DNA from: Amoeboaphelidium protococcarum
Taxonomy: Eukaryota > Aphelidiomycota > Aphelidea
Length of the DNA: 64,000 nt
Direction: 5' to 3'
Assembly (NCBI GenBank): GCA_023515745.1
Contig: JALECJ010000257.1
Location: 2,296,687 to 2,360,686, forward strand
Shown here piece after piece: positions 49,099-59,832 of this stretch (its first letter is position 1; each line of letters starts with the position of its first letter). The notes below the pieces were generated by a model that did not search any database, was not told where the DNA came from, and saw only the letters and a list, made by a program, of their open reading frames with translations. A program made the translations under genes and the position numbers.

Positions 49099-51016
49099 AT
49101 GAATAGATTCATATCTATAATTCTCACTGCTGGAGTCTTGTACTCGGTGTATACTCTGTACATGTATCGTCGCTCTACCGCTCAAGTTCGCTGTATGCGA
49201 CAATCATCTAGTATATCGAAGCGTTTAGTAACTACAACCGAGAATAGCGTAGTGAACAGCTGGAACGATAGTTTATCCTAGCGATATTCAACTTCATCTT
49301 AGCCGTAAAGTCTCGCACCTCATACTGGGCAGTCATCACAGTTAATCGTGTTTACCATTATGCAGAACGCATCGCAAGTGAAGCAACTGCGCGAATTTGC
49401 TGGAGTAAGTTTATTAAAGTACGCCATTTTAATTCTTGTACTATATAATTTATATACGTGTAGAGTCTTCATAAAATCAATAATAATTCCAAAATTGGGC
49501 AGATAATGGTTATTGATATGTCCAATTCTGAGAGCGTAGCTGAAGAAGTTAATCTATGGACAAATGTGAATTACTTGACATGGCGTCAGTTTGGCTTATC
49601 AGTCTCTACTGATGATCATGTTCTTTATGATGCGATTGAATAAAACAAACTATCTGACTAATAGTAACAATGGTATCAATATACCAGATTGCTGGCCTTT
49701 TAGTATCTCTTTACGCGCTATGGTGAGAACGTACTTTATGCTGATGTTTCATTGAAACTTGATAAGAGCTTTGTCGACGAAATTATACTAAGTTTGAATA
49801 AAGTTGGCGGTATAGTGTGGTCCTCTTAATAATAATCCTAAGAGTCTGTACATGTATTGGGACTTAATAGACGTTCATCCTTTGCTAAGCACATAGTTTT
49901 TGACCGCATTACCTGTCTTAATACACTTGAGTGCTCTTTGAAAGATTTATCTTGGGATAATGATGCGAATTATATGGCCAAGTTGGATTCTGTTAGCGTT
50001 ACTGATTTAGAACAAGAAGGTTTCAAGACTGAAGGTCAAGATTTTTGTAACATTTAAATTAGGGCTGATTACATGTACACTTACGCCCGCTCTTTAGTTC
50101 GAAATAAATCTATTAAGCTGCCACATTGTAAGCTAGATTCTACTGATAAGCGAAAGGTTATAGCTTTGGGCGTTCCAACAAAGTCTAGCTGTAACAATGG
50201 TCAAATCTCTCCTGTAATTAGTATTTTTATGCCATCACTCTTGGCCTCTATTGAACCTTCTGAACTATCCTAATTCAAATTTATCGCCTATATACTCTTT
50301 GACAAGGGTGACTGCATATTTGATACCAACGCTGCAATGTATGAGAATGTTACCTCTGGTATCGAAAAATTGATCAACAATTCTGCGTTGTAATACTCGC
50401 TAGTAGTGCGCTACCTGCCAATGCCTCGTTCCAATGGATGGCTCACCTTAATTTGGAACATTGGTTTCCTAGTGTCAATGTAGGAAGGTGCTGACTACTA
50501 CTACCAAGTAAATGACGATCTCAAGATTGAGACTGCTGGCTGGGCGTCTTATTTCACGACTCAGTTGGATATTAATGAAGGTCTCGGTGTGGCTGGTCCT
50601 TCCGATGCGGTAGCATTATTTTTTCACACGATAAAGTACAAGTTTAACCTCCTATTAATTAATTTTGTGTATGTAGAAGTGGAGATGCTCTCTTCTAACT
50701 CAGGCCATGGTATCAAGAAGGCACTTTGACATTTTTGGCTTCTTCTTCCCTCTCGAGGTAAGTGTTAGTACAATAACTTTAAACTGATGATTATGAAATG
50801 TCTAATGTTGTGTAGATCAAAGACTGGTATTCAGACTTTTGGATAACTCGGCTATATGAGCCTAAGCATAAATACTGCAGTCAGGAGGTTATAGCCAATA
50901 ATCTATAAAACCAAGGTGTTCGCTATTCCAGATGCAATGGAGTCAATTGGTTTAATCTGGTACAGCGCGATAAGAAGATTGTTAAAGCTCATTCAAAGGC
51001 CATTAGCCAATTCTGA
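49099..51016 (+). CDS. Type II membrane glycosyltransferase-like protein, four exons
   Basis: Exons 49099-49404, 49464-50609, 50677-50757 and 50816-51016 give 577 residues; introns of 59, 67 and 58 bp all end TGTAG and keep phase. The N-terminus (FISIILTAGVLYSVYTLYMY, residues 3-22) is a signal anchor, as for Golgi transferases. A stem region follows. The C-terminal part (about 430-577) has GADYYYQVNDDLKIETAGWA with an NDD acidic motif, GLGVAGPSD, RRHFDIFGFFFPLEIKDWYS and DFWITRLYEP. I recall this combination of motifs in protist glycosyltransferase-like proteins; donor and acceptor are unknown. Confidence 0.75.
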
Positions 51017-51139
51017 TCATTTTCAGTCTCTGGCTAAACTAATTAGTCAAAACATATGGGTAATCTCAGAACAATCTATTATACTCTAGTCCATCTAAGA
51101 CTCATTCATCTCTATCCAATTTTAGTCCATACCTCTACT

Positions 51140-52525
51140 TCAACTTAATCTCTTCATCAAAAGCTTTGCCCTGCTCACCAAGTCCTTCTTACTTTTCAAC
51201 TCCATCATCCGCCCTTGGCTTTTGTACTGCGCGATACTCTACGGGGTTATGACATCAGTAACGCTAAACAGTCCGGGGATAATATCATCAAAAGGCATCA
51301 ATAGACAAAAGATTGACAGCTCTTCCAATTGTCTAACAGAACTTTTCAACTCCAGTTCAGATTTTAACGAAAGACTGCGTGATGATATACTTGATCCACT
51401 GCTGTCACCGTCCACATTGTTCGGTTGACCATTATCACCCAAGAAGATGGCGTTACAGGTGGACTTACTTCTCTTCACGGCAGGATTTCCATCGAATCCC
51501 ATCTGAATCTCAATGATGCTGTGATGTTGAGGTACCAAGTACAAAAGACACTACAGAAGCACCATGTCCCGCTCGCGTTAGTTCATCCCGAACAAATGAC
51601 TCAAGTTCAATATCATATCAGTGGTACCGGATGGTCCTGCAATCTCCAGGAAGTTGAGCAATTTCGCAAACTTGACCGCCTCTTAATCAACATCATCCAC
51701 AGTCTGCCAGGCTATAGCGCCTGATCCCAGAGGAGCCGAGACATGCAGTGGATGGTCCACTACGGATGCAGGAACCTCGAACATCGTGGCCAATTTTTCC
51801 AATCTCGGCGTGCGCAAGACATTGGGGAAGCATTTGTTATACACGACGGCATGACTAAAGTGAGTCTCCGTGACGTGCTTAAAGCAAGGTGTGCGTCCCT
51901 CCTGAACATTGCGTGCATTGACATCAACAAACTGACGCAGCATAGTCTTATAGAACTAGCGATTCAATGGAGGCACCACTTTGAATGCGCGTTTGCGATA
52001 AATCTTTTGCAGATAATTATTCAAGCCGTACATCCACTTGTACTTGGTGTAATGCTTAGCGAATTTATCCAGGCACTTCTTATTAGACTTTTGAATGATA
52101 GCCATACCGTATGCAGTGGGATACTTCTTCAGCACGGTCCACTTATCAATGCTCTTCTTATACTCATAAGTGCCAATGTCGCTGATGAATGCACCAATCA
52201 GAGGAACTTCGGCCAGCAATCTCTCATCGTGCACATTGATCTAACACGACTCTGCACCATCCACTCTACCGACGATTTTCAGGGCATTCAAGATACGCGA
52301 TGCCAGTGTGAATATCACATTACGTGGAGTGTATCTATGCTCATCAGATTGCTCCAGTCTCTATCTGATATCATTGATCCACCCAGCCTCTGCCACAAAT
52401 CTTGCATCATCCTTCTATCCTTTGGGAACTTGCAGAGGAATCGTTGATCTAGGAGGTTCATCACCCAGCGTGGACTAAATAGTCAATATTAGCAGTAGAA
52501 TGATATACGTCAGCATTTTCTACAT
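51140..52525 (-). CDS. Predicted secreted protein, unknown function
   Basis: 461 residues in one exon. Signal peptide at residues 1-21 (MLTYIILLLILTIQ after either of two ATGs, 52525 or 52516). The mature part is soluble with scattered Cys; notable segments are VIFTLASRILNALKIVG, AFISDIGTYEYKKSIDKW, CLDKFAKHYTKYKWMYGL and LGSGAIAWQTVDDVD. The C-terminal 120 residues are Ser-rich and probably disordered. No family recognised. Confidence 0.7.
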
Positions 52526-52937
52526 ATTGCAATAAGTATAAGATTTCAGTTTGGCCACGATAATCACGCGATTTGATAAAAATAATATAGCGGGCCTTTT
52601 TCTCCAATTGGGTTCGCCTCTAAGTCAGGGGCACCATTTCACCTCCTTAATTTCACGTATCATGTGTTTATAAATTTCGTTCTAGCTGATATAGTATACA
52701 ATTTAATGCAAAAGAGCTCAGTTAATGCAGCCATTATCTGTCCAGCGAAAGCTATTTCGTATCTAAATCAGTGCATGGAGTACACTTACCTTCAATAATT
52801 CAGTTTCTTCATCTACAGTACAGCAAACGGTCTTTATCAAACTAGCCAATACGCGTACACTAGAAACAACAATACACTGATGGAATAGAACAATGCCAAA
52901 ATAAATATTTTATTACACATTCACGCGTCAATCTAAT
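52526..52937. other. Intergenic region with ACGCGT boxes
   Basis: 412 bp between two minus-strand genes. ACGCGT lies at 52851-52856 and 52923-52928, the latter in the 3' flank of SmD1. No gene seen. Confidence 0.4.
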
Positions 52938-53360
52938 TCATCTTCCTCTGCCTCTTCCGCCACGCGATCTACCTCTTGAAGATGACGCGCCTTGACCACC
53001 AGTTCTAGCAGATTTTCGCGGTTTTGAACTATCAGCTCCATCAGCGAGGCGACCCTTGATCTTTGGTCGGTCATCAATGAGGAAGGAGTCCAGAGGGAGA
53101 CCATCAGGTAGCAGCACATAGCGGACATTGTTTCCACGTACAGACATTTATTCTAGAGGTACTACATCGCCAGCCTTGGCGCTCGGTGGTAGAGTGGCAG
53201 TTTTGAGCATTTTCTTTGATGGCGTCAGTTTAACATTCTTTAAATGCGTATTCATTTACATGTCCACATTCTGAATGACCCCAGTCACGCTACTTCCGTC
53301 CTTTAATTCGACTGTCACAGTCTCACCCTATAACTTCATCAAGAATCTCACCAACTTCAT
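52938..53360 (-). CDS. SNRPD1: Small nuclear ribonucleoprotein SmD1
   Basis: Core Sm-ring protein of spliceosomal snRNPs. 140 residues, slightly longer than usual (about 119). Sm1 motif: [20 protein letters not shown] with [15 protein letters not shown]; Sm2 motif: [20 protein letters not shown]. The tail is Arg/Gly-rich ([12 protein letters not shown]), the usual site of symmetric arginine dimethylation. Three in-frame TAG/TAA codons fall where Gln is expected (LMKLQGE, DMQMNT, LEQMSVRG), good support for the code. Confidence 0.96.
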
Positions 53361-53441
53361 TGCTATAATGGAGTATAATTATGGAACTACCAAGCGCTGA
53401 TCGAATACTGTGAAAACAAAGAAAGAGAAAAATTCCAATTA

Positions 53442-53455
53442 AAGAGAGAGAGAGT
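53442..53455. repeat. (GA)n microsatellite
   Basis: AAGAGAGAGAGAGAGT-type run in the short spacer between SmD1 and APC3. Confidence 0.6.
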
Positions 53456-53484
53456 AAAAATCATCATAAATATCATCATTATTG

Positions 53485-55425
53485 TCACTATGCTTGTTGC
53501 TAAAATAACTTTTCCAAGCACTCTTTAGATGATTGTGATTTCGAGGATGTATTAAGCAACTCAAACGGATCTGGATTAGACAGGGACAATGATTTAAGGT
53601 AGCACTTGGCCGCGTCATTAACTCTATCCAAAGCTTTATACACTTCCGCTATTTTAATATACAGCGACGACTCTTGTGGGACAAGACGGACGCACTTTTT
53701 ATAATAATTCAAAGACTCTTCATATCTGCCTATGGATGATAAGGAGCTGGCTTTCTTATAATACGGTAGAGGATTATCTGGAATCTGGCAATACGTTGAA
53801 AATATAGGAGGGAGTTGTACGCCGGATAAGGACTTGCTTGTCTGAATAGCTTTATCAAATTCTACCAAGGCAACATCAACTTAACCGGTTTTAGCATGAA
53901 GACTACCCAGAGCTGTTCTAATCACCACATTGTGTGAATTTATCGTTAGAGCGCGCCTGAGACAATACTCTGCATCCTTGATCTTCTCCGACTTCAAACA
54001 TAGATTAGACATTTGATACCAAGCAATGTAATTCCTAGGATCTGCTTATATTGCAGACTTGAATGCATTTATTGCATTGTTCACACTATCAGCTGCCAAA
54101 TGTTCATAGCCTATCAGTGACTGACAATAACTTATCATTCGCTAATTATTATCACGATTAGACAATCTAATAGCCTACTCAAATGACTTTATAGCCATCT
54201 CAGTGTTATTCTTCAAAGAGTACAAATTACCTATGGCCAAGAATGCAGCGGGGGAAGCATGAGCATCATCAAGTATGTGAGTACTCTAGACACCACCACG
54301 CGGCTTATCTGTACTTAATAGCCTCTAAGTCAGTACTGATAATGCGGAATCATCCTATAGATGCCAATATACGGTGCAAAATGTCTCCAATTTCTCTCTA
54401 TTGTACGGATATAATGCAAGTACTTTCTACATTACGGAATGAGCAACTCTATACTGTCCAACTTCAGTGAGGATTGAGATGAATGCCAGCGATATTGGTA
54501 GAGATTCCATAACAGATCGAGGCAAGTCTTTTAAAAGAGATAATGCCACAGGATAGTCATAAGAGTGAACCGAATACTGAAATTGACAAATCAGAAGAAC
54601 CATAGCCATATCCACAGTGTCAACCTGACTCTCCATTGAAATTCTGTCCATTTTCATATTTAGACTTGTCTAAGAAGCAGACTTGGTCTATCCACTTCTA
54701 GTACGCTTCTTCTCCTTGACCACCTGGATGGATTCCACTTGATGAGATCTCACAGTGATGTTGCGGGAACTATTATTGACTGATTACATGGATTTAGACT
54801 TTACAATACTACTCTGTACCGATGATGATGATAATGTAGACAATAATTGACTCTCTATGAATGATGGATCGAAATCAGAAAAATACCGACTGATATTCAT
54901 TTATTTTTACTACTATCCACTGCACTGAGCCAGTATTGTCCACGCTTCAACCATGAATGGACATTCACGCAGAACATTATGACAACATTAAACAGCTTCC
55001 TAATGCCGACTTTATGTTTGATACTATTTGGCCAAAATGATTTAATTCTATAGACTTGACAATGCTGCACTACTATAGTCAAATGTTAACTAAGATTCAG
55101 TGGAGCTCTATGTACTTACACGCTTTTGTTACAGCATTAAAGTTACCTCCATCAGCTCTTGATCTTTCTATAGACGGATGCACAAGTCCCGCAGCAATAG
55201 GGAAGACTTAGAATCTAAATCACCATTAATCTGCTTTAAAACTTCATAAGATTCTTGATACTTTTAACATACATGATACGATCTGGCCATTAGATACTAT
55301 GCTTCAGACTTCAAGCAGCTATCCCGATTGAGAGCATAGTACAAATGTGCATAGAACAGAGCAGAGTCATTACACTATTACTGCAGACAAAATTGAATAA
55401 GATGATTGTACTTAACTAAAGCCAT
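53485..55425 (-). CDS. CDC27: Anaphase-promoting complex subunit 3 (Cdc27)-like TPR protein
   Basis: TPR subunit of the APC/C ubiquitin ligase that binds co-activators. 646 residues read without a stop. The N-terminal domain (ALFYAHLYYALNRDSC, SEAQYLMARSYHVCQKYQES) matches the Cdc27 start. A Ser-rich linker spans about 190-260. The C-terminal TPR superhelix follows: NYIAWYQMSNLCLKSEKIKD and YCLRRALTINSHNVVIRTAL, then SIGRYEESLNYYKKCVRLVP. A possible 57-bp intron (in frame, GTAACT...CTTAG at about 55128-55072) was not used, since its acceptor lacks TGTAG. APC8 is a less likely alternative. Confidence 0.8.
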
Positions 55426-55891
55426 AATAGTCTATGTCAAATTTTCAAAAGAGATTACCAGCTAGTAACTAATCTCCAAAATTAAATATTTTAATTAAAT
55501 GCAGGTTAGGAGAAGGACTACAGTACAGTATGACTACTATCCACTTGATATTGACAGAAAGTCAAAACCGAAACTAAAACAGAAATTGAAACAAAACTGT
55601 TGAAAGGAAGAACTGTAACTGTGCAAGATGCAAGTTGGAGCTGATAAATGAGCCGAAAATGACATTTAACGCGACATTAGAATCATTGCTTGTTTTTATG
55701 AAGGCTCTGTTTCTGTTTCAAATACTTTATATATTTCTGGTTAAAGTGTTATATGGGTCCTGGACTTTTCGAGTTGAAGCAAATGAATTCACTTAGAGAA
55801 TGGAGAGTTACTGTACAAAACAAAGTAGACGAAGCAGAAAACTAAACCGTAAATGATCAATTCAATAATAAAATGACAATATTTAAGATAT
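55426..55891. other. Intergenic region
   Basis: 466 bp with the APC3 promoter and YIPF6 3' end, both minus strand. No gene, repeat or strong motif was identified. Confidence 0.35.
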
Positions 55892-56659
55892 TCATCCAAC
55901 GAATACAATCCAGCCAACTACAAAGTAGAACAAGCAGACGGGGTAGAGAGCAAGTAGTCGGCGATTCTCAGCTACTCCACCTTCATTGACTTGGAGCGAT
56001 GCTGAGTTCATATTCAACGAGATTGGAAGTATACCGCCACCACCAGTTTGCAAACGGGGACCAACACCCAAAAATCCGACTGATGCAAAAGTACTCCACA
56101 GAAAGCACACAGCCACTATGATTGCACGTATAAAGTACGGTAGAGGGATAATGTACACAATGATGGCGCTTATAATAATCGGAAATAGACAATAACCAAG
56201 TATGCACACTGATTAGAAGAAGGATATCTTACCACCCAGCAGGTTTGCATTCAGCGTAACTACAGCGGCTCCACACCAGTATATAAAGAATACTCCCGTA
56301 AACACAGTAGATGGCTCACTGGATCGAAAGCCTAGCATCGAAGCCAGGAGGAGACACATCAACAGAGGCCCCCATAGATCCCAGTCTTTGAGCACCGATT
56401 TACTTTGACCAGTTGGCAAAAGTACCATTTTTATCTTCTTGCCAATATTCCCGAAATCACGTTTAAACGTCTCACTTATAGGCTCATCCAAGGTATTAAG
56501 TGTCTATGTTGGCTACTATGACTACTACTACTACTACTATAGGGACGACTGTGACGAATTAGAATATCCGCCACCACTGATAGTAGTTGGATTCTGACCA
56601 ATCTTGCCCGGTTTGACATTCAAACTCGAATCTATAAAACCTTCGCTATCATCCGCCAT
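55892..56659 (-). CDS. YIPF6: Yip1-domain family protein (YIPF6-like)
   Basis: Golgi multi-pass protein of the Yip family, linked to Rab proteins and vesicle traffic. 255 residues, single exon. The cytosolic N-terminus has a Gln run written as six TAG codons (minus strand; 56521-56540 on plus). Core motifs: VLLPTGQSK, DWDLWGPLLMCLLLASML, LNANLLGGKISFFQSVCILG and a final YPVCLFYFVVGWIVFVG. Five hydrophobic segments. The LLGGKISFFQS(V/L)C(I/V)LGYC string is specific to YIPF6. Confidence 0.93.
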
Positions 56660-56937
56660 TCTGTAATATAATTTAAATTTATTTCAAGTGACGAAATCTT
56701 ATTCAATGTATTTGACTACCTAGTAGAATTAAAACTAAATGCGGACTAAACACACAAAAGAACCTTCAACGGAGAGATTGGACCACAGTAAACTAAAGAG
56801 AGAGACGAGACGCTCAGTGGGCAAAATTTCAATGAACAGAGAAAGACTGAACGAGTGCATCTACTGGCCGCGCGTCTCGAAACATCTTTCATTGAGAATC
56901 ACGCATACTGTATATAGACGCGTTAACACAGTATTGT

Positions 56938-57912
56938 ATGATGATAAAGACAGTGTTCATTTTAGATTAGAGTCAAGTGGCAAATTTGAAAGAGGAGGAC
57001 GATATTCAGAGTCTTATATTATTCTACTGGGCGAATAATGATGCTTAGTCAGAGCCATTGCGCAATTAACAGTAGTACGGAATATTCGTTGGCACTGTGA
57101 TCACTCTTCTCAATTGGAACTGTCAGTCTTTTTAGGAATTGAAAGCGAATCAAACACACAGCTCTAGTAAAATATCTAAATACAATGAATATCCATTGGC
57201 AGATTTTGAATTAAGCAATGGAGATGTCATTTAATGCCGCGGTGTTGACAGTTGGCGAAGCATTGCAGTGATAACTGTTGGAAACAATCGTCAAATTGGA
57301 GAGATGGTGTCCCTAAGACTGGCACGCCTTGTGTATCATGTCGATTGTGATACTCAATGGGAAAGTTAAAAAGACCTTATCAATAGAGCTATGAACGCAG
57401 TTACTGACGACATTACTTCTACGCCGCCTGACGATTAAAGCTTAGATGTGTCACCATCGCTGCCTCATGTGAGATTCCCGTTGGTGTCTTAATCCCGATC
57501 GCAGTATTTACTATATAAGCTAAGTACTCTAGTTCTATCCAATGGAATTTAGTATTATGTGTTCATGTAGCGTGATGCAATCATAAAATCTAATATTCTT
57601 GATATGGATCTTTACTATGTGTTACCTTTACTCAGAACAGTAGTTCCTGGGAATGAAGACCATCAATCGTAAGCCGGATCTGTCCTCAAGATTGATCAAA
57701 AGATGTATAAAATTCTAAAACGCGTCAAAGATGATATATCAATCATTCTGTTGGCGCAATAAATAGATGTGTCTTTATAGATCCTGGATGATTGCTTGGC
57801 TCGATTATCTCAAGTCTGTGTAAATAACAATTTCTGCGTACAGTTACGGTCATGTGTGTCGGCGCTTTAAACTTTGCGCGATCAAGATGTAATCTTATCC
57901 AAATGCCTTTGA
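56938..57912 (+). CDS. Longin-like protein (possible HPS1/Ccz1/Fuzzy-type)
   Basis: 324 residues, one exon. The opening strand-rich block (IKTVFILDQSQ, DDIQSLILFYWANND, YGIFVGTVITLLNWN) resembles the first longin domain of Ccz1, HPS1 and related RabGEF subunits; LFYW followed by an acidic loop is suggestive. The rest has mixed alpha/beta segments. Identification is tentative. The ATG pair at 56938/56941 sits 14 bp after an ACGCGT box (56918-56923). The TGA is about 220 bp before the copia gag start. Confidence 0.5.
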
Positions 57913-58132
57913 ATATTTATGCATATGATTCTTATTATATTTGTCAGATTTATGATCAAACATCCACATGGAGCTGCTGCGCCTCATGCCGCAATATTCC
58001 CACGCTAAGGTTAGAAGTGAAAAGGACTCAGATAAGGTCAAGCATGAGAATCTTTTCATGATAAGAAATATAGTAACTTACATCATCCACTTTACTTATC
58101 ATTTCTTAACACGTTATCAGCACTGCTGAATC
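57913..58132 (+). other. Presumed copia 5' LTR/leader region (not delimited)
   Basis: The 220 bp before gag should contain at least part of the element's LTR, primer-binding site and leader. TTATCAGCACTGC at 58115-58127 faintly recalls a tRNA-primed binding site (TATCAG). The second LTR is outside the window, so the ends cannot be set, and the LTR may start inside the neighbouring gene's 3' flank. Confidence 0.35.
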
Positions 58133-58915
58133 ATGCCGACTGGTGCTTAAACATCCTCTTCTACTCCTGCTGTTACGGCTGCTCAAGACGCCGACGCGTC
58201 TATCAGAATTCACAACTGGTGCATGCTGAAAGTATAGTCAGATTACTTTGTGTGGGTAAAGAGAATGAAGGTGCTGCTGAAACTGCTGAAGGCCTGGGAC
58301 GAAGTGAAGCAAGTCCCGATGGACACTGATCAGGCCTCCTTCGCCATTGAAGCTAACATATCAATGGACCTTGCAAGCAAGTTCATAGATTGCGATAAGG
58401 CGTCTGATTTGTGGACGTAGCTGAGTAAGCACTTTGTCAGACAAACTGTTGCCAGTCGTCTGGAGTATCTTGGAGAACTCCTCTCCTTTGAATTCAGCGA
58501 TCGAGTGGAGGACGGTTTTACCTCTGCGGAGGCTATTGAGCGCTCCTTGATCCACGCAAATGGTGGCTCTGATTTGATCAAGATCAGCGATCTTGTGACA
58601 ATGGTTCTACTTGGCAGACTCCCTGAACATTTGAGAGTGGTGCGTGCTGTGGCTGGCACTGAAGCTGCTCTTGTCAAACGTGACGTCCTGATGTCGCGCT
58701 GCATCACTGAGGACGCTGCCTGTATCAATGCATCCAAGGTCATGAAATTAGCGAAGCATCCAGGCCAATGTCGCGGCGCTGATTGTTGGAAGTGTCATCC
58801 GCACTTGAGACCGCTCTGCCAGAAGTGCAAGTCAGCTGGGATGGAGAGATTCAATCACTCTGAAGGGAGTAAATTTTGTAAGGGGTAGCAGAATGCTTCT
58901 AAGGCTGGTGAATGA
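58133..58915 (+). CDS. Copia Gag-like protein
   Basis: 260 residues, with the capsid-type helical region starting NWCMLKVQSDYFVWVKRMKV (UBN2/gag-polypeptide type) and LASKFIDCDKASDLW. The nucleocapsid part has an unusual Cys/His set: CRGADCWKCHPHLRPLCQKC, then a His and a final Cys, not the standard CCHC knuckle. The frame ends at TGA 58913-58915, directly in frame with protease. Confidence 0.8.
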
Positions 58916-59671
58916 CATAGTCTGGTGACGCGTAAGGCTGATCAGTCCTGGATCATTGATAGCGGAGCAAGTGACCACTTCACTAATACATAAAATAATT
59001 TATTTAACTCCTCTAACTTTCGTACTTAGGTTGGTACAGCGAATGCGTCAATGGCTTGCGTTAAGCGCGGTAGTGTTATCTTCAACAGCAAGTAACAGGG
59101 TGTTGAACTCACTAATGTCTTGTATTGCCCGACATTATCGGAGAATCTGCTTTCGGTTTCAAAGCTCTGCAATTCTGGATACAAGGTTCTATTTGACGGA
59201 TAGACCGTGTCATGTTTCAAAGACCACGTGGAACTGCCAAAGGAGCTTTTATGGCGAGGAGTAAAGTCTAAACGAGACGGCTTATGGAGAGTTGTATCCA
59301 ATTCTGGCAGTCAAGCTCTCTCTCTCACTTCTCAGTCTTCTTAGGAGATATGCGATGATATGCACTTTAAGCTGGGTCATGCTAATGTCAAAGATGTCGT
59401 CAAATTTTGCAACGATCACGGGATAGGCAAAATTAAAGCTGAGGATTGCTCTGAATGTATCTCTTGTATCATTGGTAAGAATAAGCGCTCCTCAATGCAT
59501 CCTACGGATAATAGAGCAGACAGAAAAGGTTCGCGTCTGCACACAGATATCTGTGGCCCGCTAGTTGCAGACATTAATGGTAACCAATATCTCATCACAT
59601 TCACTGACGACTATTCGCGATTTACTCTTGCCTTCTTGATGAAAAGAAGGTCTGAGGCTATCAAGTGTTTT
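58916..59671 (+). CDS. Copia Pol, 5' part (protease and start of integrase), interrupted
   Basis: In frame after the gag TGA. Protease active site SWIIDSGASDHFT near 58948-58986. A zinc-binding HHCC region follows (MHFKLGHANV, CSECISC), then the first integrase Asp in LHTDICGP near 59547. The frame enters the piggyBac TTAA at 59670. Confidence 0.85.
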
Positions 59672-59832
59672 AACCCTTTCGCTCCCAAACGGTAAGATCT
59701 TACCATCGCGAAAAGGGGTAACTTTGATCAAATATTTTAAAATCAGTCAAAACATGATATATTTTAATTTCATATAATCTTAATAATTAAAATACGCTCT
59801 TTTAAATTATACGCTTCAATTTTTTACCTGAT

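Noticed and set aside
48864-49106. Plus-strand 80-codon frame beside the glycosyltransferase gene
   Set aside because: Alternative frames of the diverged repeat look equally coding-like; no start, no family and no conserved end.
55072-55128. Possible 57-bp intron in the APC3 gene
   Set aside because: It keeps the frame, but its acceptor is CTTAG rather than TGTAG, and the sequence reads through without a stop.
56739-57038. Plus-strand 99-codon frame starting MRTKHTKE
   Set aside because: It overlaps the start of the longin-like gene in another frame and has an Arg-rich, non-domain composition; treated as chance.
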